From Lyngbya sp. CCAP 1446/10 (GTDB taxonomy: Bacteria; Cyanobacteriota; Cyanobacteriia; Cyanobacteriales; Microcoleaceae): a stretch of 64,000 bases of DNA. The stretch spans positions 62,001-126,000 of the forward strand of contig NZ_JAIGNI010000005.1 of the NCBI RefSeq assembly GCF_026130175.1, written 5' to 3'. Under the pieces are notes generated by a model, which saw nothing but the letters and a program-made list of their open reading frames with translations, was not told the DNA's origin and did no database searches. A program made the translations under genes and the position numbers. Numbering within the stretch: the stretch's first letter is position 1; each line of letters begins with the position of its first letter. Shown here one piece after another: positions 1 through 9,480 of the stretch.

Positions 1-117
1 ATTGGTAGAAGATTGAGGAACGAACCGCAGAGAGCGCATAGAACGCAGAGGAGCGAGCAGAGAGAGAAACACAATCTGTTATCATTGGGTTGAGTAACAG
101 TTTGTCTTAAATTATAG
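1..117. repeat. purine-rich CGCAGAG-type intergenic repeat
   Basis: Between about 20 and 70 the sequence repeats variants of CGCAGAG and GAGCGAGCAGAG. It looks like a degenerate short tandem repeat common upstream of cyanobacterial genes. No gene is visible, and the left side of the window may cut an upstream unit. Confidence 0.4.
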
Positions 118-1089
118 ATGAAATTTATAGATTTATTTGCAGGAATAGGAGGTTTCAGACAAGGTTTTGAGAAAGCGGGATTTGAATGCGTTTTATCGTG
201 CGAAATTGACAAAAACTGCCGCGAAGTTTACACTAATAATTTCAATGAGATTCCAGTAGGAGATATCAAAGAAATCAATTCAGCCGATTTTGATGACTTT
301 GATGTTTTAGTTGCCGGATTTCCTTGTCAACCTTTTAGCATTTGCGGTAAAAAACTGGGTTTTGAAGATACGAGAGGAACGCTATTTTTCGAGATTTGTA
401 AAATCATCAAAATCAAACAACCTCAAGTTATAGTCCTCGAAAATGTCAAGCACTTAATTCATCACGACAAGGGAAATACATTAAAAGTAATTATTGCCAG
501 TCTTCGAGAGTTAGGATACAGCGTAGACTACAAAATCCTGAACGCTAAAGACTTTGGAATTCCTCAACATCGAGAAAGGATATTTATTATTGGAACTAAA
601 GGTAAAGAGTTTGAATTTCATAGACTCAAAAGTAGGTTCCCTCCGAAACTAAGAGAATTTCTAGACGAATCAGGCGATTTTGAAATATTGGATAAATCCG
701 AGTACACTTTAATCGATCGTCCAAAAAAGCAAGTTTCCGGGCTGTTATTTGTAGGTTACAGAAATAAAGGTACTTGGAAAACTGGTGTGAGGCCAAATAC
801 AGAACATTTATCGAGAGTTCACAGACAGCCTAATCGAATTTATTCGGTAGATGGTGTGCATCCAACAATTCCTTCGCAAGAAACATCTGGCAGGTTTTTT
901 ATCTATTTTCCTGAAACCAACACTGTGAGGAAACTTACGCTAAGAGAATGTTATCGACTGATGGGTTTTCCTGAAGATTTTAAGGTTCATCCCAGGGTTG
1001 GGGAAAGTTACAAGCAAATTGGGAATTCTGTTTGTGTGCCGGTGGTGGAAGCGATTGCGACAGAAATATTAAACCACTCTAGCCAATGA
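118..1089 (+). CDS. DNA (cytosine-5-)-methyltransferase
   Basis: Transfers a methyl group from S-adenosylmethionine to cytosine C5 in a specific DNA sequence. The 323 residues carry the family motifs in order: motif I FAGIGGF at residue 7, motif IV PCQPFS with catalytic Cys70, motif VI ENV at 108-110, motif VIII QHRERIF, and motif X GNSVCVPVV near the C-terminus. Length is typical of a monospecific enzyme. The target cannot be read from sequence; the short recognition region suggests a simple site. The 3' end overlaps a convergent gene by 82 bases. No recognisable restriction endonuclease is adjacent, so it is either a solitary methyltransferase, which cyanobacteria often have, or half of a restriction-modification pair with the unknown neighbour. 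Confidence 0.93.
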   Translation: MKFIDLFAGIGGFRQGFEKAGFECVLSCEIDKNCREVYTNNFNEIPVGDIKEINSADFDDFDVLVAGFPCQPFSICGKKLGFEDTRGTLFFEICKIIKIKQPQVIVLENVKHLIHHDKGNTLKVIIASLRELGYSVDYKILNAKDFGIPQHRERIFIIGTKGKEFEFHRLKSRFPPKLREFLDESGDFEILDKSEYTLIDRPKKQVSGLLFVGYRNKGTWKTGVRPNTEHLSRVHRQPNRIYSVDGVHPTIPSQETSGRFFIYFPETNTVRKLTLRECYRLMGFPEDFKVHPRVGESYKQIGNSVCVPVVEAIATEILNHSSQ

Positions 1090-1466
1090 ACTAACGTTGA
1101 TGCGGAAATGAGATCTTCCGATTTATATTCCTCATTTTTTTGATGATAAACGTAAGTTTGAGCATCAGCATTAGATGGGCAGAATAACCTGACTCTACAA
1201 TCAGCATTTTTATTTTGCCAAGCAAGTCTGATACTACCTGCATCGTCTGTACTTGTTGATGCTTTAGGGAAATCATTGCCCAAAACATCATAGGCTTCTA
1301 CAATCAATTTCATCGCTGTCTTAAAAGCGTACTCAGTTGGTCTTAAAATTCCATATTCGTCGTCTTCTAAATCTAAAAGTTCCAGAAGACGTTCAACTGT
1401 CACGCGGAAGTTTGATAATCGCTTCGTGCTACTGCTATCAGTAATCTGTTCGTTAGCTACAGTCAT
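1008..1466 (-). CDS. hypothetical protein overlapping the methyltransferase
   Basis: A 152-residue soluble protein that I do not recognise. It has an acidic, leucine-rich helical N-terminal part (RLLELLDLEDDEYG) and a central beta-like stretch with RLAWQNKNADCRVRLFCP. It starts at an ATG with no strong ribosome-binding site. Its last 27 codons are antisense to the end of the methyltransferase gene, so the two are convergent and share 82 bases. Continuous coding sense beyond the overlap argues that it is real. The location suggests a partner or immunity-type role, but nothing in the sequence proves this; no PD-(D/E)XK or HNH motif is visible. Confidence 0.65.
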   Translation of the reverse strand: MTVANEQITDSSSTKRLSNFRVTVERLLELLDLEDDEYGILRPTEYAFKTAMKLIVEAYDVLGNDFPKASTSTDDAGSIRLAWQNKNADCRVRLFCPSNADAQTYVYHQKNEEYKSEDLISASTLVHWLEWFNISVAIASTTGTQTEFPICL

Positions 1467-1574
1467 AATATATAAATTCCTTAATGCCGATCGCCAATTT
1501 CATCTTAACACAGGCTTTTACTGCGATATTTGCCGTCAAAACTGATATCATTGGCGATCGCGCGACGAGCGATA

Positions 1575-1682
1575 TTTGTAGGGAAACGGCACTGCCGTCT
1601 CCTCTATATTCGGTAGGGACACGGTACTGCCGTGTCCCTACCGAAAACCGCCAGTAGGGACACGGCACTGCCGTGTACTCTA
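1575..1682. repeat. GGGACACGGCACTGCCGTGTCCC palindromic repeat cluster
   Basis: Three copies of a palindrome built on GGGAMACGGYACTGCCGT occupy the space before lysC's 3' end; the central copy is followed by its inverted partner, giving a strong hairpin (1616-1643). The same unit recurs at 45427-45516. It is a dispersed intergenic repeat and may act as a transcription terminator for lysC, which ends just to its right on the minus strand. Confidence 0.7.
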
Positions 1683-1689
1683 TATTTGA

Positions 1690-3498
1690 TTAAGCTGGAA
1701 CTTGGACTTTTTCACTTCCCGAAAGCTCAAAGGCCGCGTGAATTGCCTTCAAAGCTGTGACACCCTGTGCTTCATCCACAACGCAGCTAATTTTAATCTC
1801 AGAAGTCGCAATCATTTGAATGTTGATTTTGTGCTGCGAAAGCGCTTCAAACATCTTAGCCGCAACTCCCGGATGCGCTACCATCCCGGAACCGACAACG
1901 CTAACTTTGGCGATTTCTGTATCGACTGCTACTTCGCCCCAGCCAAATTCAACTGCTGATTTTTCCAGGACTTCTTTAGCTGCTTCTGCGTCAATTTGTG
2001 CTACGGTAAATGCAATGTCGCGTGTTAATATGCCGTCGATATTGTGACACCGCTGCGATTGAATGATCGTGTCTACGCTAATATTTTCTTCGGCTAAAAG
2101 TCCGAACATTTTTGCTGCTACTCCTGGTCGATCGGGCAATTGGCGAATTGCCAGACGCGCTTGATTGATATCCAACGCCACGGCGCGCACTGCTGGCGGT
2201 TTTTGTGACGCACAACGCAGCCCGATCGGCGAATTGGCGACATCAAAGGCTTTGCAAAGTTCGGCAACTGCCCGATCGCACTCCGCAGCATCGATCGTAC
2301 AACTAACCTTCACCTCGGAAGTCGAAATCATCTGAATGTTAATCCCCGCATCCGCCAAAGTATTAAACATCTGGGCCGCTACCCTCGGACGGCCGATCAT
2401 TCCCGCACCCGCAATGCTAACTTTAGCTATGGGTCTTTCTTCTGCCCTCACTTCCGGTTCCCCAAATTCTGGGCGAGAATTCTTGCCGAGGGCGGGCACG
2501 ATCGCATCTGCAACCGCGACAGCTTGATTCAGAGAATTTCGCCTCACCGTAAAGGCGATATCGTTAGTATTTCCCTCGTGAATTGACTGAATAATTAAGT
2601 CTACATCGAGGTTTTGCTGTGCGATCGCCCCAAACAACCGCGCTGCTACTCCAGGACGATCGGGCAAACGCAACAACGACACCCCCGCCTGATCCAAGTC
2701 AAACTCCACCGCATCGACCGCTTTTGCGAGCTCCAAGCCCTCCAAAGGCCGAGGCTGTGGGGGTGGGGACACTACTCGCGTACCGGGCGCGTCACTCCAG
2801 CTAGAAAGCACCACCAGCGGCACGCCGTAATTCTTGGCAATTTCTACCGCCCGCGGATGCAGGACTTTTGCACCCAAACTCGCCAATTCCAGCATTTCGT
2901 CGCAGGTGATCTCGTCCATCAGTTGCGCGTCGGCTACCAAGCGCGGATCTGTAGTCAGAATTCCGGGAACGTCGGTATAAATTTCGCATCTGTCGGCGCG
3001 TAAGGCTGCGGCGATGGCGACTGCTGTTGTGTCGGAACCGCCTCTCCCCAAAGTGGTAATTTCCAATTCTGCCGCGTTAGCGATGCCTTGGAAACCTGCG
3101 ACGACTACGACTTTACCGCTGTTTAACTGGCTTTCAAGCCGCGCCGGATCGATCCGCAAAATCCGGGCGCGGGTGTGGGCGGCTTCGGTGACAATGCCGA
3201 CTTGGGCTCCGGTGAGGGAAATTGCGGGCTGTCCCATTTCCTGTAATGCCATGCTCAAAAGTGCGATCGACACTTGTTCCCCAGTGGAGAGCAACATATC
3301 CATTTCCCGTTTGTTGGGATTTGGGGAAATTTCTTTGGCGAGTTTCACTAAACCGTCGGTGGTTTTCCCCATTGCTGAAAGTACCACGACGAGGGAGTTT
3401 CCCAGCTTTACTGTTTTGACTACTCGTTGGGCTACTTCTAGAATGCGATCGACTGTACCAACCGAGGTTCCGCCATATTTCTGAACAATTAGTGCCAT
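1690..3498 (-). CDS. lysC: aspartate kinase (four ACT domains)
   Basis: Phosphorylates aspartate, the first step to lysine, threonine and methionine. The N-terminal kinase domain begins [13 protein letters not shown], the KxGGTS motif of the family, and contains [11 protein letters not shown]. Two tandem pairs of ACT domains follow (roughly residues 265-600), each with repeats such as LPDRPGVAA and INIQMIxTSE; they bind amino-acid effectors. At 602 residues it has the long cyanobacterial architecture rather than the usual 400-450 with two ACT domains. I chose the ATG at 3498 because the protein begins directly with the conserved strand; the upstream in-frame start would be TTG. dapL at 57 kb belongs to the same pathway. 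Confidence 0.95.
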   Translation of the reverse strand: MALIVQKYGGTSVGTVDRILEVAQRVVKTVKLGNSLVVVLSAMGKTTDGLVKLAKEISPNPNKREMDMLLSTGEQVSIALLSMALQEMGQPAISLTGAQVGIVTEAAHTRARILRIDPARLESQLNSGKVVVVAGFQGIANAAELEITTLGRGGSDTTAVAIAAALRADRCEIYTDVPGILTTDPRLVADAQLMDEITCDEMLELASLGAKVLHPRAVEIAKNYGVPLVVLSSWSDAPGTRVVSPPPQPRPLEGLELAKAVDAVEFDLDQAGVSLLRLPDRPGVAARLFGAIAQQNLDVDLIIQSIHEGNTNDIAFTVRRNSLNQAVAVADAIVPALGKNSRPEFGEPEVRAEERPIAKVSIAGAGMIGRPRVAAQMFNTLADAGINIQMISTSEVKVSCTIDAAECDRAVAELCKAFDVANSPIGLRCASQKPPAVRAVALDINQARLAIRQLPDRPGVAAKMFGLLAEENISVDTIIQSQRCHNIDGILTRDIAFTVAQIDAEAAKEVLEKSAVEFGWGEVAVDTEIAKVSVVGSGMVAHPGVAAKMFEALSQHKINIQMIATSEIKISCVVDEAQGVTALKAIHAAFELSGSEKVQVPA

Positions 3499-3574
3499 AG
3501 GATTTATACAAAAGTGATGCAATACTTACCAGTTAATATACGCAAATTCTGGATTATAACCGATGTCGATCTTG

Positions 3575-3770
3575 TTTTTGAGGGTGGTAGCTCCCAATCA
3601 AGAAACCGGGTTTTTTGCGAGATTGAGGGTTTGAATCGAATACCTTGGCCCAAAAACCCGGTTTCTCGTCACCGATGCGTCAGTCCAAAGAAACCGGGTT
3701 TTTGGGAGATTGAAGATTTTTGGCGCATATTTTGGCGAAAAAATCCGGTTTCTGGCCACCTATTAGCTGC
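3575..3770. repeat. GAAACCGGGTTTTT dispersed repeat, four degenerate copies
   Basis: The gap between lysC and the Uma2 gene holds repeated AAACCGGGTTTTTxGxGAGATTGA and its inverse (near 3600, 3651, 3691 and 3745). The core AAACCGG/CCGGTTT is palindromic. Related copies appear at 29825-29841 and 59624-59690. No gene is supported here. Confidence 0.65.
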
Positions 3771-4527
3771 CTTCTAACTCTCGCAAACGCGCTTCTAAAG
3801 CTTGAATTCGCAACTCAGCTTCTATGCGCCTTTGTCGTTCTCGTTCTGCGGCCAATTCGGCTTGATCGGCCCGTTCCTCCGCCGCTGGGATCAAATTCCC
3901 GGAGGCATCCCACCAGCGCAGCCAAGGCAGTTCTACGCCCTGATACACTCCTTGCCAAATACCTAATTCTACTCCTATTTGGGCGATCGGGTAATGTCCG
4001 CGATTATTTGGTGCGGCTAACTCGAAGCGGTCTTCGACTAAATGATAGACTTCAACTTGGGCTTTTTTAACTTCATAAATCCCGTAAAAAGCAGGGCGAA
4101 TTATCCGCTCGTAAATCCAGAATTTGCCTTTGCGAGGAGTCGTATCTCTTTCTTCGCTGCCATCGCCGGACACAAATTCTAGTACAATCAGAGGTGGCAT
4201 TAATTCCCGCCACATCACATAGGAACGGCGGAGATTTCCGTCAAGTGTTGGCGGCACGTCGGGCACGTAAAACCAATCGGGTGCTTCGGCTCCTTTTTCT
4301 GGCGGTTCCGGGGGTTGGGCTACTCGCCAGTAAATACCGGAATCTTGACCGATGCAGTATTGTCCGTCGGGATGAACTTGGTCTAAAATCGGTCTAATTG
4401 ATGTTGTTAATAGGATGCTTTGAGGGTGTTCTTGAAAATTTTTCACAAAAGTACCGTCGGAGTCTGGTAATTGAGTGTGGTCTGGAAAGTCTGTTGCTAG
4501 AAAATCTGGTTTTTCGGTGACATTCAT
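3763..4527 (-). CDS. Uma2 family endonuclease-like protein (DUF820)
   Basis: A 254-residue member of the Uma2/DUF820 family, a PD-(D/E)XK-fold group greatly expanded in cyanobacteria whose biological role is unsettled. Visible hallmarks are the aromatic APDWFYVPDVPP segment, LIVLEFVSGDGSEERD and the strand FWIYERIIRPAFYGIYEV that replaces the usual KxxxY tail. The last 45 residues form a charged coiled coil (AAEERADQAELAAERERQRR), common in this family. An AAGAGG ribosome-binding site lies five bases before the ATG. A second, divergent copy is at 25931-26713. Confidence 0.88.
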   Translation of the reverse strand: MNVTEKPDFLATDFPDHTQLPDSDGTFVKNFQEHPQSILLTTSIRPILDQVHPDGQYCIGQDSGIYWRVAQPPEPPEKGAEAPDWFYVPDVPPTLDGNLRRSYVMWRELMPPLIVLEFVSGDGSEERDTTPRKGKFWIYERIIRPAFYGIYEVKKAQVEVYHLVEDRFELAAPNNRGHYPIAQIGVELGIWQGVYQGVELPWLRWWDASGNLIPAAEERADQAELAAERERQRRIEAELRIQALEARLRELEGS

Positions 4528-4760
4528 CTTGACCTCTTGAATGTTGAAAGATTATACTTATAGCAGTGGACATTGGACAGTTGACAGTTGCACAGTACGG
4601 GAATTCAACCATTTATGCTTTGACGGGTATCGTCTCTATTTATGAGGTTATTTATGTCATAACCGATATCGCGCTCGCTATATAATTGGTGGATTAGATA
4701 TGGATAATGCTATTGTATCAGAGAAAACCGGGTGTTGCTATATGGGAGATTTTCAGGAAG

Positions 4761-5420
4761 ATGAGTCAGTATAAGTTAATTATTTTCGATTTCGACGGTA
4801 CCTTGGCAATTACTCACAAAGCTATTGTATATTGCTTTACCAAAACTTTTGAAATTTTCAATATTGATCCGCCTGCTGCTCAGACAATTCAAGCGACGAT
4901 CGGGATAAATTTATCAAATAGTTTCAAAATCCTGCATCCGACGATCGAGGAAAGCGCAATTCCCCAATGGGTGGAAACTTACCGCTCTTTTTATCGGACA
5001 GAAGGTGAAAAGCAGCTCGATTTATTTCCGGGAACTAAGCAAGTTTTGCAGTTGGCGAGCAAGTCGGGATTGAGTATGGGTGTTTTTAGCAACAAGCACG
5101 TTAATTTTGTTAACTTATTTTTGGAAAAGTTGAGAATTCACGGTTATTTTGATTTAATTTTAGGTGATGACGGACAAATTATTCAAAAACCAAATCCGAG
5201 TGTTTTTCACTCGATTATTAAACCGCTGTTCCCGGATTTGGATAACAGTCAAGTTTTAATGGTTGGCGATTCGGCGGTTGATTTGTTGTTTGCGAAAAAT
5301 GCTGGGATAGATGTTTGTTGGGCGGTTTACGGATATGGCGATCGCGCTGAGTGTCTCGCTTTAGAACCGACTTTTGCGATCGACAAAATTTCGGAACTTG
5401 CTGCGATAATTCAAAATTAA
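4761..5420 (+). CDS. HAD-superfamily phosphatase, phosphoglycolate phosphatase-like
   Basis: About 219 residues. Motif I is IIFDFDGTLA, with the two aspartates that form the phospho-intermediate and act as general acid. Motif II is MGVFSNK, motif III includes the lysine in IQKPNPSVF, and motif IV is MVGDSAVDLLFAKNAG. The helical cap between motifs I and II is the type seen in phosphoglycolate phosphatases and related small-molecule phosphatases. The substrate cannot be settled by eye. I prefer the ATG at 4761, next to the first conserved strand; an upstream ATG at 4707 would add 18 residues of non-conserved sequence. Confidence 0.85.
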   Translation: MSQYKLIIFDFDGTLAITHKAIVYCFTKTFEIFNIDPPAAQTIQATIGINLSNSFKILHPTIEESAIPQWVETYRSFYRTEGEKQLDLFPGTKQVLQLASKSGLSMGVFSNKHVNFVNLFLEKLRIHGYFDLILGDDGQIIQKPNPSVFHSIIKPLFPDLDNSQVLMVGDSAVDLLFAKNAGIDVCWAVYGYGDRAECLALEPTFAIDKISELAAIIQN

Positions 5421-5927
5421 TCTTGAGTCGGTTTGTTTCAGAAGAAGTTCAATTATTTTTTTAAATAAAATAATTACAGCACTTACCAGGTAATCTCAAA
5501 AATCTGGTTTAAACAGATTTCCTCTAAAAAGTTTTAGTTTTTTAGATGAAAACCGTTTAAAATTGCAAGTTCTGAATAAAAAAAATATTTAAAGATAGCC
5601 GGAGTTTTTTGGGTTCATTAGAAACAATTAGCGGCGCGAACCGGTAAGCGGCGCGAAGCCTGCCAAGTAAACCATACCAGAGATAGAGATATCCTAGCAA
5701 CAACTATTATAAATTAGCAGGTAGGAGTCGTTTGAAGGCACAAAGCAGAAGGCTCAAAGCAGAAGAAAAGAAAAACGAGGGAGACTAGAGTTTTTCTAGG
5801 TATGATTTACGGCCCAAATTATGCATAATCGCCTTCTAACTTGTGGCTGCGGAAAACAGGGCAATTCTGTTGAACTTTGGGGTGCAGTCAGTCAGAACCG
5901 ACAAGAAACTCAATCTATAAGAAACTC
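5421..5927. other. intergenic region with short repeats
   Basis: About 500 bases without a supported gene. It contains a direct repeat of GCGGCGCGAA at 5631-5660, a purine-rich stretch GCACAAAGCAGAAGGCTCAAAGCAGAAG at 5737-5766 made of two related units, and an AT-rich part at 5450-5590. It probably carries the promoter of the LOV kinase, but no box is clear enough to call. Confidence 0.5.
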
Positions 5928-8900
5928 ATGAAGATCGATAATATAAGTATTCCTTCTGAAACGCTATCGCCGACTCGCACTGGTGGGAATCCACCGAATT
6001 TAATAGAAGAAGTATGGAGGCTGTACGATCGCGCCCTGGCAGCTACTAGCAACGGCATCGCGATCGCGGACGCCCGACAGCCCGACAAACCAATAGTCTA
6101 CTGCAACCCGGCTTTCGAGCGGATTACAGGCTACGATCGCAGCGAAATCATCGGGCACAACTGCCGCTTCCTGCAAGGCCCGGATACCGATCGCGCAGCA
6201 GTCGCTCAAATCCGCGTAGCCCTTCAAGAACAACACGATTGCAAAGTCGTTCTCAAAAACTACCGTAAAGACGGAACCCCCTTCTGGAACGAACTCACCA
6301 TCTCGCCGGTGCGCGACAGCAGCGGGACTGTCACCCACTTCATCGGCGTCCAATCGGATATCAGCGATCGCAAGCAAGCAGAAGAAGCGCTGCAACAAGC
6401 CGAAGAAAAATACCGCAGCATCTTTGAAAACGCCACCGAAGGCATATTTCAAACCGCCCCAGACGGGCGCTACCTCAGCGCCAACCCCGCACTCGCCCGA
6501 ATGTACGGCTACGATTCCCCGTCAGAACTGATCGCAAAATGTTCGGCAAAAAACCTTTACGCCGATCGCACCCGCCGCGCTGAATTCATCGCCGAAATCA
6601 CCCGCGTCGCCTCCCTGAAAGAGTTTGAGTCCTGCGTCGGCCGCGCTGACGGCAGCACTACCTGGATCTCGGAAAACGTGCGCGAAGTCCGCGACAAAGC
6701 AGGCGAACTCCTTTACTACGAAGGAACTGTCGCCGAAATCGCCGATCGCAAAGCAGCCGAAGCAGCCCTGCGCGATCGAGAATACTGGCTGAAAACCGCG
6801 ATCGATGCCGTGCCCGATGCCATCAACCTCACAGACGGCGAGGGGCGCTGGCTGATTGCTAACGACTGCGCCCTCAAACTTTTGGGCTGGGAAACCGCAG
6901 ATTACCAAGGCAAAACAACTGCCGAACTCGCAGCAGCAGCCGATCCCAGAGTCAGAGACATCCTCCTAAGTTGGCAGGAAACCGACGAAACTACCTGGGA
7001 AGCAGGCACTCTTACCTCCAGCAGCCAAATTGTCCCCTTACCCACAGGCGGCAGCAATTTGTTTGAAGTGCGGAAAGTGCCGCTGTACAACCCCGACGGT
7101 TCCCGCAAAGGCATGGCAGTGGCGGGGCGGGACATCACCCAGCAAGTGGAAGCTGAAGCAGCTTTGCGCGAAAGCGAACAGCGGTTTCGGGCAATTTTTG
7201 AACGCGGTGCGATCGGCATGGCAGTCGCTACTCTCGAAGGTATGGCGATCGCCACTAATCCGGCATTTCAAGCTATGCTGGGGCGATCGGAAGCCGAACT
7301 CCGGGGGGTGGATATCGACTCCTGCGTGCACCCGGAAGACGCACGATCTTCGCGCCAGTTGCGCCGGCAGTTGGCGGCGGGCGATCGCCAAGCTTACCAA
7401 ATCGAGAAGCGCTATCTCCGCCCTGACGGTAGCATCAGGTGGGGACGCCTCACCGCCTCTGTCATCGACAACAGCCAGGGAATGCCACAGTTTATTCTGA
7501 AAATGGTGGAGGATATTACTGATCGCAAACAAGCCGAGTCAGCTTTATTACAAAATGAGGCTAAGTGGCGATCGCTGATTCTCAACAGTTCCGACATCAT
7601 TACTATTCTCGACGAGGGCGGTGGCATTGTTTACGAAAGCCCTTCTGTAGAAACAGTCTTGGACTACGAACCAGAGGAACTGATTGGTCGAATGGTTCTC
7701 GATTTCATTCACCCTGACGACCTTCCCTCGGTGATTTCCTATCTCCAACAATTGATCGCAAATCCCGGCGATCCCATCGCCGTAGAAGGTCGGTTCCGGC
7801 GCGTTGACGGTTCTTGGTGTTTTCTCGAAGGAGTCGGCATTAACCTGCTAGCAGACCCCGCTGTGAGGGGAATTGTGCTCAACTCCCGCGACATGACGGC
7901 GCGCAGGCAAGCAGAATACCGCCTCAGCAAAATCAACGAGTGTTTTTTGGGATTCACCACCGATGCTGCTGACAATATCCAACGCCTGACAACCTTAGCC
8001 GGCGAGCTTTTGGGCGGAAGCTGCGCCGTCTACAGCCACGTCGGTGGCGGGCTGCTGCGGGCGATCGCAACTTGGCAAACGCCGCCTGACTACCCGGAGG
8101 TCGATCGCGCCGAAGGACACATCTGCACCGATGTCTGCCACCAAGCCAGCGATCGGGCTGTGGCAATTCCTGACTTGCAGAACACGATCTACAGCCAAAG
8201 CGATCCCGCTGTCATCCGCTACGAACTCAAAAGCTATCTGGGACAAGCAGTGCGGCGCGGCGACGATTACGTCGGTTCGGTGTGCGTTATCTACACCGAA
8301 CCGATCGCGGCCACAGAAGCCGACTGCAAGCTGATCGGAATTATTGCTGGGGCGATCGGAGTTGAGGAAGAACGGGCCGCCTCCGCAAAGCGCGATCGGC
8401 AAAAATCCCAGGAATTGCAAACAGCTTTGCACGAATTGCAACAAACTCAAATGCAGTTAGTCCAAACCGAAAAAATGTCTTCCCTCGGACAAGTCCTAGC
8501 AGGAATTGCCCACGAAATTAACAACCCAGTTGGCTTTGTCGCCGGCAACGTCTGCCACGTCCGCGGCTACGTCCTCGATTTGTTAGAAATCGTGCAGATG
8601 TATCGAGAAGAATGTCCAAATCCGCCAGCCAAAATTCAGAAAAAAGCAGAAGATATAGACTTAGAATTTCTCGCAGAAGACCTACCGAAATTGCTCAACT
8701 CGATGCACACAGGATGCGATCGAATTGTAGAAATTATTCAAACTCTGCGCAATTTTTCGCGGGCGGACGAAGCTAAATTTAAGCCTGCCGACATTCACGA
8801 AGGTTTAGAAAGTACCTTGTTAATGTTGAACAGTAGGCTGAAAGCCAAGGCAAAATGGGAGGGTATTAAAGTAATCAAAGAATACGGAGAACTGCCGAAA

Positions 8901-9275
8901 ATACCATGTCATCCCGGACAGCTAAATCAGGTATTTATGAATATATTGGCAAATGCGATCGATGCCTTGGAAGAAAGCAGCAACCAAGCCAAAAACACCC
9001 CCAATTCAAGTGGTCTTACAATTACCATTAAAACTGAAACGATTGATGACAAGAGCATTTGCATTCGGATCAAAGACAACGGCCCGGGAATTCCCCAAGA
9101 TAATATCGTGCGTTTATTTGACCCATTTTTTACCACAAAGCCCGTAGGTAAAGGCACTGGTTTGGGTTTGTCAATTTCGCATCAAATTGTCGTGGAAAAA
9201 CACAACGGCAAATTGCAGTGCCTCTCGGAACCTGGTAAAGGCACTGAATTTATCATCGAACTCCCAATTCGCTGA
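5928..9275 (+). CDS. LOV/multi-PAS/GAF sensor histidine kinase
   Basis: A soluble 1115-residue sensor kinase with no obvious membrane segment. The first PAS domain is of LOV type: GHNCRFLQ has the photoactive cysteine at residue 79, and the FMN-contacting Asn, Asn and Gln are kept in NYRKDG, FWNEL and GVQSDI. Four more PAS/PAC units follow, each ending in a DISDRKxAE-like linker, then a GAF domain (about 665-815), a HisKA helix with His862 in GIAHEINNP, and a HATPase domain with DNGPGIP and GTGLGLSI. The family senses blue light through a flavin-cysteine adduct and autophosphorylates His. The ATG at 5928 is preferred; the longer reading would begin at TTG. No response regulator is adjacent. 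Confidence 0.93.
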   Translation: MKIDNISIPSETLSPTRTGGNPPNLIEEVWRLYDRALAATSNGIAIADARQPDKPIVYCNPAFERITGYDRSEIIGHNCRFLQGPDTDRAAVAQIRVALQEQHDCKVVLKNYRKDGTPFWNELTISPVRDSSGTVTHFIGVQSDISDRKQAEEALQQAEEKYRSIFENATEGIFQTAPDGRYLSANPALARMYGYDSPSELIAKCSAKNLYADRTRRAEFIAEITRVASLKEFESCVGRADGSTTWISENVREVRDKAGELLYYEGTVAEIADRKAAEAALRDREYWLKTAIDAVPDAINLTDGEGRWLIANDCALKLLGWETADYQGKTTAELAAAADPRVRDILLSWQETDETTWEAGTLTSSSQIVPLPTGGSNLFEVRKVPLYNPDGSRKGMAVAGRDITQQVEAEAALRESEQRFRAIFERGAIGMAVATLEGMAIATNPAFQAMLGRSEAELRGVDIDSCVHPEDARSSRQLRRQLAAGDRQAYQIEKRYLRPDGSIRWGRLTASVIDNSQGMPQFILKMVEDITDRKQAESALLQNEAKWRSLILNSSDIITILDEGGGIVYESPSVETVLDYEPEELIGRMVLDFIHPDDLPSVISYLQQLIANPGDPIAVEGRFRRVDGSWCFLEGVGINLLADPAVRGIVLNSRDMTARRQAEYRLSKINECFLGFTTDAADNIQRLTTLAGELLGGSCAVYSHVGGGLLRAIATWQTPPDYPEVDRAEGHICTDVCHQASDRAVAIPDLQNTIYSQSDPAVIRYELKSYLGQAVRRGDDYVGSVCVIYTEPIAATEADCKLIGIIAGAIGVEEERAASAKRDRQKSQELQTALHELQQTQMQLVQTEKMSSLGQVLAGIAHEINNPVGFVAGNVCHVRGYVLDLLEIVQMYREECPNPPAKIQKKAEDIDLEFLAEDLPKLLNSMHTGCDRIVEIIQTLRNFSRADEAKFKPADIHEGLESTLLMLNSRLKAKAKWEGIKVIKEYGELPKIPCHPGQLNQVFMNILANAIDALEESSNQAKNTPNSSGLTITIKTETIDDKSICIRIKDNGPGIPQDNIVRLFDPFFTTKPVGKGTGLGLSISHQIVVEKHNGKLQCLSEPGKGTEFIIELPIR

Positions 9276-9331
9276 TATTCGGACGCAGGCGAGATATCAG
9301 ATCGTCTCCGTTTGATTACCAAAACAAAAAC

Positions 9332-9413
9332 GGTTTGTAGTGCGTCCTGCCGTCCGCAGCGAGAGCGTCCTGGCGTCCGCAGCGAGAGCGTCCTGGCGTC
9401 CGCACTACGAACC
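9332..9413. repeat. 23-bp tandem repeat inside 13-bp inverted repeats
   Basis: The unit GCGTCCTGGCGTCCGCAGCGAGA is repeated at 9342-9364 and 9365-9387 with a partial third copy. The block is bracketed by GGTTTGTAGTGCG (9332-9344) and its complement CGCACTACGAACC (9401-9413). A related bracket without the 23-bp units is at 26769-26831, so this is a dispersed intergenic family. Confidence 0.75.
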
Positions 9414-9480
9414 AGATCGATCGCAGTCAATCGATCGGACATGATATCATTAATCACTGATGACTGCTGACTATTGACTA

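Noticed and set aside
1453-1668. 71-codon minus-strand frame before the 152-residue gene
   Set aside because: It is largely the GGGACACGG palindromic repeat; no ribosome-binding site or conserved sense.
3763-4527. Uma2 gene considered as part of a defence island
   Set aside because: Uma2 genes are numerous and scattered in cyanobacteria; neighbours here are housekeeping or unrelated.
6000-8450. Minus-strand frames opposite the LOV kinase
   Set aside because: Shadow frames of a long GC-rich gene with convincing domains on the plus strand.
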